Part shown: in pieces, positions 62,501 to 64,000 of the stretch | Numbering within the stretch: position 1 is the stretch's first letter | Layout: each line of letters begins with the position of its first letter | Origin: Quillaja saponaria | Lineage: Eukaryota; Streptophyta; Magnoliopsida; Fabales; Quillajaceae | Reading direction: 5' to 3' | DNA length: 64,000 bases | NCBI GenBank assembly: GCA_029379385.1 | Contig: CM055613.1 | Coordinates: 10,806,001 to 10,870,000 of the forward strand | The notes under the pieces: generated by a model | Told to the model about the DNA's origin: nothing | The model's input: only the letters and a program-made list of their open reading frames with translations | Database searches by the model: none | Position numbers and translations under genes: made by a program

Positions 62501-63364
62501 ATGTCAGCCCACTTACTTTGAACTGATTGTTTAGCTTTTTCTCTAACTCTATGATTAATGGCAGAATGTTCTTCTTTTATCTTCACTCCTTAAGCGCATC
62601 GACCGGCTATTACAATTTGACAGGTGAGTTAACAAATTGCTTACTATGTACAATAGACTGTATTACTTGTAGACTGGTTTAATTTATCTGGAAATGGCAT
62701 GTACCAGGCTTATGCCTAGCCACAATGGAATCTTGACGATCAGCTGCATCCGAACCTTGACACAGATTGCCTTTAAGCTTTCAGGATTCATCCCCCTTGT
62801 GAGTATCGTCTCAGTTGGCTTTGCTTTGCTTTTCAAAGGTCTAAATGATCATATCCACCGATGTGAATATGTGACAGGATCGTGTCTCTGAACTGATAAA
62901 ACCCTTTCGAGATTTAAAGATATTATGGCAAGTTCGAATAGAAGCAACCAGAGCACTTCTTGATCTTGAGTTCCACTGCAAAGGCATTAATGCTGCATTG
63001 TTGCTATTTATCAGATATTTAGAAGAGGAGCCTTCCTTAAGAGGTTGTACAAATTTTCTTTGGAGATGAATCTATCTTTTCCAATTCCTTTTTCTTCTAT
63101 TTCTTAATGGTTTTCCTTCTCCTTTTATCTTTTTCATCCCTTGATGGTATATAGGCAAATTTTACATTCATTGATTGCAGGGCAGGGGAAATTGAGCGTC
63201 CATGCTATGAGGTTATGTCAAATGAGAGGTGGATCTAATTCCAATGATGAGATTACAAGCCAAACTCTCGTGGCTTTACTTCACCTACTAGAGGGTCAAT
63301 TAGCATTCAATAATGTATTTCTCCGTCACCACCTGTTCTCCATTTTACAAATCCTTGCAGGAAG
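29580..63364 (+). CDS. TAF2: TFIID subunit TAF2 (3' end beyond window)
   Basis: 24 exons joined in frame: 29580-29695, 29863-30196, 30849-30994, 31087-31153, 38029-38225, 38317-38470, 39879-39963, 40074-40165, 40466-40591, 40676-40729, 42457-42525, 43893-43990, 44085-44429, 44526-44613, 53359-53484, 53568-53624, 59735-59814, 59905-59947, 60990-61076, 61727-61816, 62565-62623, 62708-62798, 62878-63043 and 63181-63364. They give 984 complete codons. Plant TAF2 is about 1,390 residues, so roughly 400 are missing to the right. TAF2 helps TFIID bind core promoters. Residues about 20-500 have the M1 aminopeptidase fold, and the later part is helical repeats. The zinc site is lost: the HEXXH position reads YALAR (348-352) before QWFG, and the exopeptidase GxMEN site reads GASMS (319-323). 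All junctions are GT-AG. Insertions sit in introns 4, 6, 10, 14 and 16. Confidence 0.96.
30341..30498. repeat. 79-bp tandem duplication in TAF2 intron 2
   Basis: Copies at 30341-30419 and 30420-30498 are nearly identical, with one clear substitution, and directly adjacent. Both begin GGATTGTGTTTAATTTGTGT. Confidence 0.93.
32380..33830 (+). mobile_element. LINE (non-LTR retrotransposon) fragment A in TAF2 intron 4
   Basis: Broken reading frames give typical plant LINE reverse-transcriptase blocks in order. A piece like SSRGL-GDPLSSF lies near 32.59 kb and a decayed active-site region (LLFAD) near 32.69 kb. Then come GLKINLSK near 32.79 kb, LLGKWLWR-like [13 protein letters not shown] at 33.02-33.06 kb, [16 protein letters not shown] near 33.27 kb and FWKDVWCW near 33.35 kb. 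The 3' end near 33.8 kb has TTTAATAAAATCATTGCTTA. Multiple stops and frame changes show it is dead. It also carries an internal 109-bp duplication. Confidence 0.75.
33044..33261. repeat. 109-bp tandem duplication inside LINE fragment A
   Basis: Copies at 33044-33152 and 33153-33261 share AAACCCAATAGTTTATGG and GGGAAGTATGGTTTGTCTTG. They differ at about eight positions. The duplicated segment codes for the GKWLWRF region, so it arose after or during LINE decay. Confidence 0.9.
34204..34276 (+). pseudogene. tRNA-Phe-like pseudogene
   Basis: Exactly 73 nt, aligned without gaps to the plant nuclear tRNA-Phe pattern as I recall it. The D arm (TAGCTCAGTTGGGAGAGC) is intact and the anticodon stem TCAGA/TCTGA is intact. 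The anticodon loop is TTTAACA instead of CTGAAGA, which changes GAA to TAA and puts a C after the anticodon. About ten differences are seen, mostly C-to-T or G-to-A and several at former CpG sites. The T stem still pairs (GCATG/CATGC), but the T loop has TTCAATT instead of TTCGATC, which weakens the B box. It lies in TAF2 intron 4 in the sense direction. Confidence 0.75.
35700..36115 (+). mobile_element. LINE fragment B in TAF2 intron 4
   Basis: The frame around 35.82-36.01 kb reads [20 protein letters not shown] and then [10 protein letters not shown] before a stop. This is the C-terminal end of plant LINE ORF2. The tail TTCTAATAAAATCATTATTT follows. Only the 3' end is present, as expected of 5'-truncated LINE insertion. 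Confidence 0.65.
36640..37390 (+). mobile_element. LINE fragment C in TAF2 intron 4
   Basis: Frames with many stops read [14 protein letters not shown] near 36.86 kb, [19 protein letters not shown] at 36.90-36.96 kb, and [12 protein letters not shown] near 36.99-37.02 kb. These are the plant zf-RVT module that follows LINE reverse transcriptase. A T-rich tail ending near AAAAGAATATTTTA marks the 3' end. The copy is heavily decayed. Confidence 0.65.
38635..39240 (-). mobile_element. RTE-type LINE fragment in TAF2 intron 6
   Basis: On the minus strand a frame reads [14 protein letters not shown] and later [11 protein letters not shown], matching the plant RTE pattern (TAIRPAMLYGTECW, MRENRLRWFGH) from memory. 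The 3' end near 38.64-38.69 kb carries a decayed ...AACCGACCCTATCTAGTTTGG tail, also typical of RTE. Stops and missing sequence show it is non-functional. It is antisense to TAF2. Confidence 0.7.
40730..42456 (+). other. TAF2 intron 10 (1.7 kb)
   Basis: It contains a long T run near 40.95 kb, pyrimidine-rich DNA near 41.1-41.2 kb and the probable solo LTR listed separately. Nothing else was recognised. Confidence 0.5.
41694..41994 (+). mobile_element. Probable solo LTR of a Ty1/copia element
   Basis: It starts TGTTAGATAATTACGACTTG, has a core-promoter-like TATATATAA near 41.79 kb and then GTATTTTCTCCAAGAACAAA and GTGAGGACGTAGGCAAG. This order resembles plant copia LTR promoter and R-region sequence. 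Ends are approximate, no target duplication was confirmed, and no internal domain is present. Confidence 0.5.
42526..43892 (+). other. TAF2 intron 11 (1.4 kb)
   Basis: No repeat, gene or element was recognised here beyond T-rich runs near 42.75 and 42.84 kb. Confidence 0.5.
44711..45065. other. Probable mitochondrial DNA insertion (NUMT) in TAF2 intron 14
   Basis: About 350 bp with clearly higher GC and a different texture from its AT-rich flanks. It carries paired motifs such as GCTTCGCTAGAAGCAAG and stretches such as GAGAGAGCGAGTGAAGCC that resemble plant mitochondrial intergenic DNA. No open frame is seen. The origin is inferred from composition and style, not from a match. Confidence 0.45.
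45400..46600 (+). other. AT-rich part of TAF2 intron 14
   Basis: AT-rich sequence with no recognised gene or element, lying between the NUMT-like block and the copia remnants. Confidence 0.5.
46617..47060 (+). mobile_element. Internally deleted Ty1/copia remnant
   Basis: A partial LTR starts at 46617 (TGTTGAAATAGTTTAATAAT) and a related LTR at 46850 (TATTGGAATAGTTTGATAA). Both carry GATTAGCTCC and CTTGTACTATA(G/A)TTGACTT. Between them a frame reads [19 protein letters not shown], the C-terminal tail of copia RNase H (ALGGDRL-LC-KLGTYDL pattern). A polypurine-like GGTTAAGGGG sits just before the second LTR. So nearly all of the interior is gone. The right end is approximate. Confidence 0.6.
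47222..47345 (-). repeat. 3' LTR of the copia element
   Basis: 124 bp, the 3' LTR in element orientation. It starts TG and ends CA. A purine-rich GAGAGAAAG lies next to it inside the element, as expected of a polypurine tract. Confidence 0.92.
52376..52387 (-). other. Primer-binding site of the copia element
   Basis: On the minus strand TGGTATCAGAGC directly abuts the 5' LTR. It is complementary to the 3' end of plant initiator tRNA-Met, the usual copia primer. Confidence 0.92.
52388..52511 (-). repeat. 5' LTR of the copia element
   Basis: 124 bp, aligned without gaps to the other LTR. I count about 11 differences by eye (about 9%), which suggests an insertion some millions of years old. 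Confidence 0.92.
53775..56693 (-). mobile_element. Antisense LINE in TAF2 intron 16, interrupted
   Basis: On the minus strand broken frames give LINE ORF2 blocks. WSFLD and [16 protein letters not shown] lie near 56.6 kb, VRQGDPLS near 56.48 kb, and [13 protein letters not shown] near 56.35 kb (a decayed FADD active site). [10 protein letters not shown] follows near 56.23 kb, then [16 protein letters not shown] near 54.87 kb and FIWSL/RRVNTNDLL-like zf-RVT sequence near 54.27 kb. The T-rich 3' end is near 53.78 kb. The order is continuous except for about 1.1 kb (about 55.01-56.15 kb) of unrelated sequence replacing the middle. Many stops are present. Confidence 0.75.
55012..56150. other. Unassigned insert within the LINE
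   Basis: AT-rich sequence separates two recognisable parts of the LINE and itself shows no LINE coding. Near its left end TGGTCGGGTCTGATCAAT and AGACCCGACCATATCAAT form a short inverted repeat. It may be another inserted element, but its ends and class could not be settled. Confidence 0.4.
56694..57543. mobile_element. hAT-like nonautonomous DNA transposon
   Basis: 850 bp. The left end reads AGTGATGTCATGG and the reverse complement of the right end CAATGTTGTCACGG, a short imperfect terminal inverted repeat of hAT type. The flanks carry 8-bp sequences GGAGAACC (56686-56693) and AGAGAACC (57544-57551), a near-perfect target duplication of hAT length. The interior near both ends holds GGCG/GCCT-rich sequence (AGGCGCTTTGGCC, AAGGCGCA). 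No transposase frame is seen. Confidence 0.65.
58480..58575 (-). mobile_element. RTE-type LINE 3' tail fragment
   Basis: On the minus strand ATAGCCGACCCCAACTAGTT is followed by an AAGGCTTAGTTGAGTTGAG tail, with GGATCGATGCGAATGGAGG upstream. It matches the fragment at 18290-18345. Only the 3' end is present. Confidence 0.6.
58914..59003. repeat. 45-bp perfect tandem duplication
   Basis: Copies at 58914-58958 and 58959-59003 appear identical (start ACTCAAATTTTGTAGGG). Perfect identity suggests a recent event. Confidence 0.93.
60558..60590. repeat. Short GAAGCT hexamer repeat in TAF2 intron 18
   Basis: About four GAAGCT units in tandem. The rest of this 1.0-kb intron holds nothing I recognise. 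Confidence 0.75.
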
Positions 63365-64000
63365 GTAAGCATGCCTGTCTGTTCTTTATATTCCTCGTTT
63401 ACAGTAATGAGAATCACTCGGCGGCTTGATCAGAAAATCTATATCTATTTAGGAGTGAAAAAGTAATGTTAAATTTTGCAGCACTTCTGCTTTTCTCTCT
63501 TCACTAATTGTAGAGACGTATCTTCTTATACAAAACTGTATTTGAATTTCTAATCCAGAAACACGGGGACGTGGGGGGCAGATTGCTTATAATATATCCT
63601 TGACTACATGAATTTTTGGCAATTAAAGGTTAAAAAGAGACTACATGTTAAATTATATCCTTTAATAGTTTAGCAAAGTAGGAGCTTGCTCAATCAATGA
63701 GCAGAGTTCTAGTTGGCTTAAGTTTTGATCCATAGTTGTGAGAGTTAAATGGCAAAAACAGGTGCATAAAACTAGGTAAGTTGTGAAATTTCTGTGCAGA
63801 AGTACTTGCAGTTGTGACACTTGTATAGGATCTTTTTATATGTGATGCAAGATCTATGCTATGCCGGGCCACTTGGAAACATCTCTTGGTAGTCGTCGAT
63901 TCTATATAAAGTAACTGGTAGGAATACTTCATAAGATACCATTACGTGATGACCTCTGAGATGTCTAAATTATATTAAACCACCCGCATTAATTAAGCCA

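Noticed and set aside
63365..64000. Search for the next TAF2 exon
   Set aside because: No in-frame continuation flanked by splice sites was found; the next exon is probably beyond the window.

Overview
The window is nuclear DNA of a flowering plant, almost certainly a eudicot. The evidence is plant-only gene families (CHUP1-like, seed oleosin, CLE peptide), AT-rich intergenic DNA, GT-AG introns with T-rich acceptors, and plant LINE, RTE, Ty1/copia and hAT debris. The species cannot be fixed from the sequence. No bacterial, phage or CRISPR content is visible. All exon models were read by hand by joining splice sites in frame and comparing with remembered family features; no search was run.

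Layout. 1-2300 (+) is a CHUP1-family coiled-coil gene whose first codons lie before the window. 2667-3158 (+) is an intronless seed oleosin with two ABRE-like sites and a TATA box upstream. 3.3-7.6 kb is AT-rich DNA with two short tandem duplications. 7649-8116 (-) is a small intronless plant protein of unknown function. 8.2-13.8 kb is AT-rich with a dispersed repeat pair of about 50 bp. 13856-14179 (-) is a CLE peptide precursor whose mature motif is RLVPNGPNPLHH. A 177-bp duplication and a 149-bp hairpin lie between it and the next gene.

17691-26466 (-) is a complete ten-exon gene for the TFIIE large subunit (470 codons), with one apparent GC-AG intron. About 3.1 kb away and divergent, 29580 to beyond the right edge (+) is the gene for TFIID subunit TAF2. 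Its first 24 exons (984 complete codons) are spread over 33.8 kb. So two general transcription factors of RNA polymerase II sit head to head.

The TAF2 gene is swollen by insertions in its introns. Intron 4 holds three LINE fragments and a tRNA-Phe pseudogene. Intron 6 holds an RTE-type LINE piece. Intron 10 holds a probable solo LTR. Intron 14 holds a probable mitochondrial DNA insertion, an internally deleted copia remnant, and a 5.29-kb antisense copia element with 124-bp LTRs, a tRNA-Met primer site and a GATTG target duplication. Intron 16 holds an antisense LINE and an 850-bp hAT-like element. The exons keep reading frame and splice sites throughout, so the gene looks functional. I saw no undescribed biological system. 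The most useful observations are the gene pairing, the GC-AG intron, the CLE variant, the tail-anchored CHUP1 relative and the nested intronic insertions.
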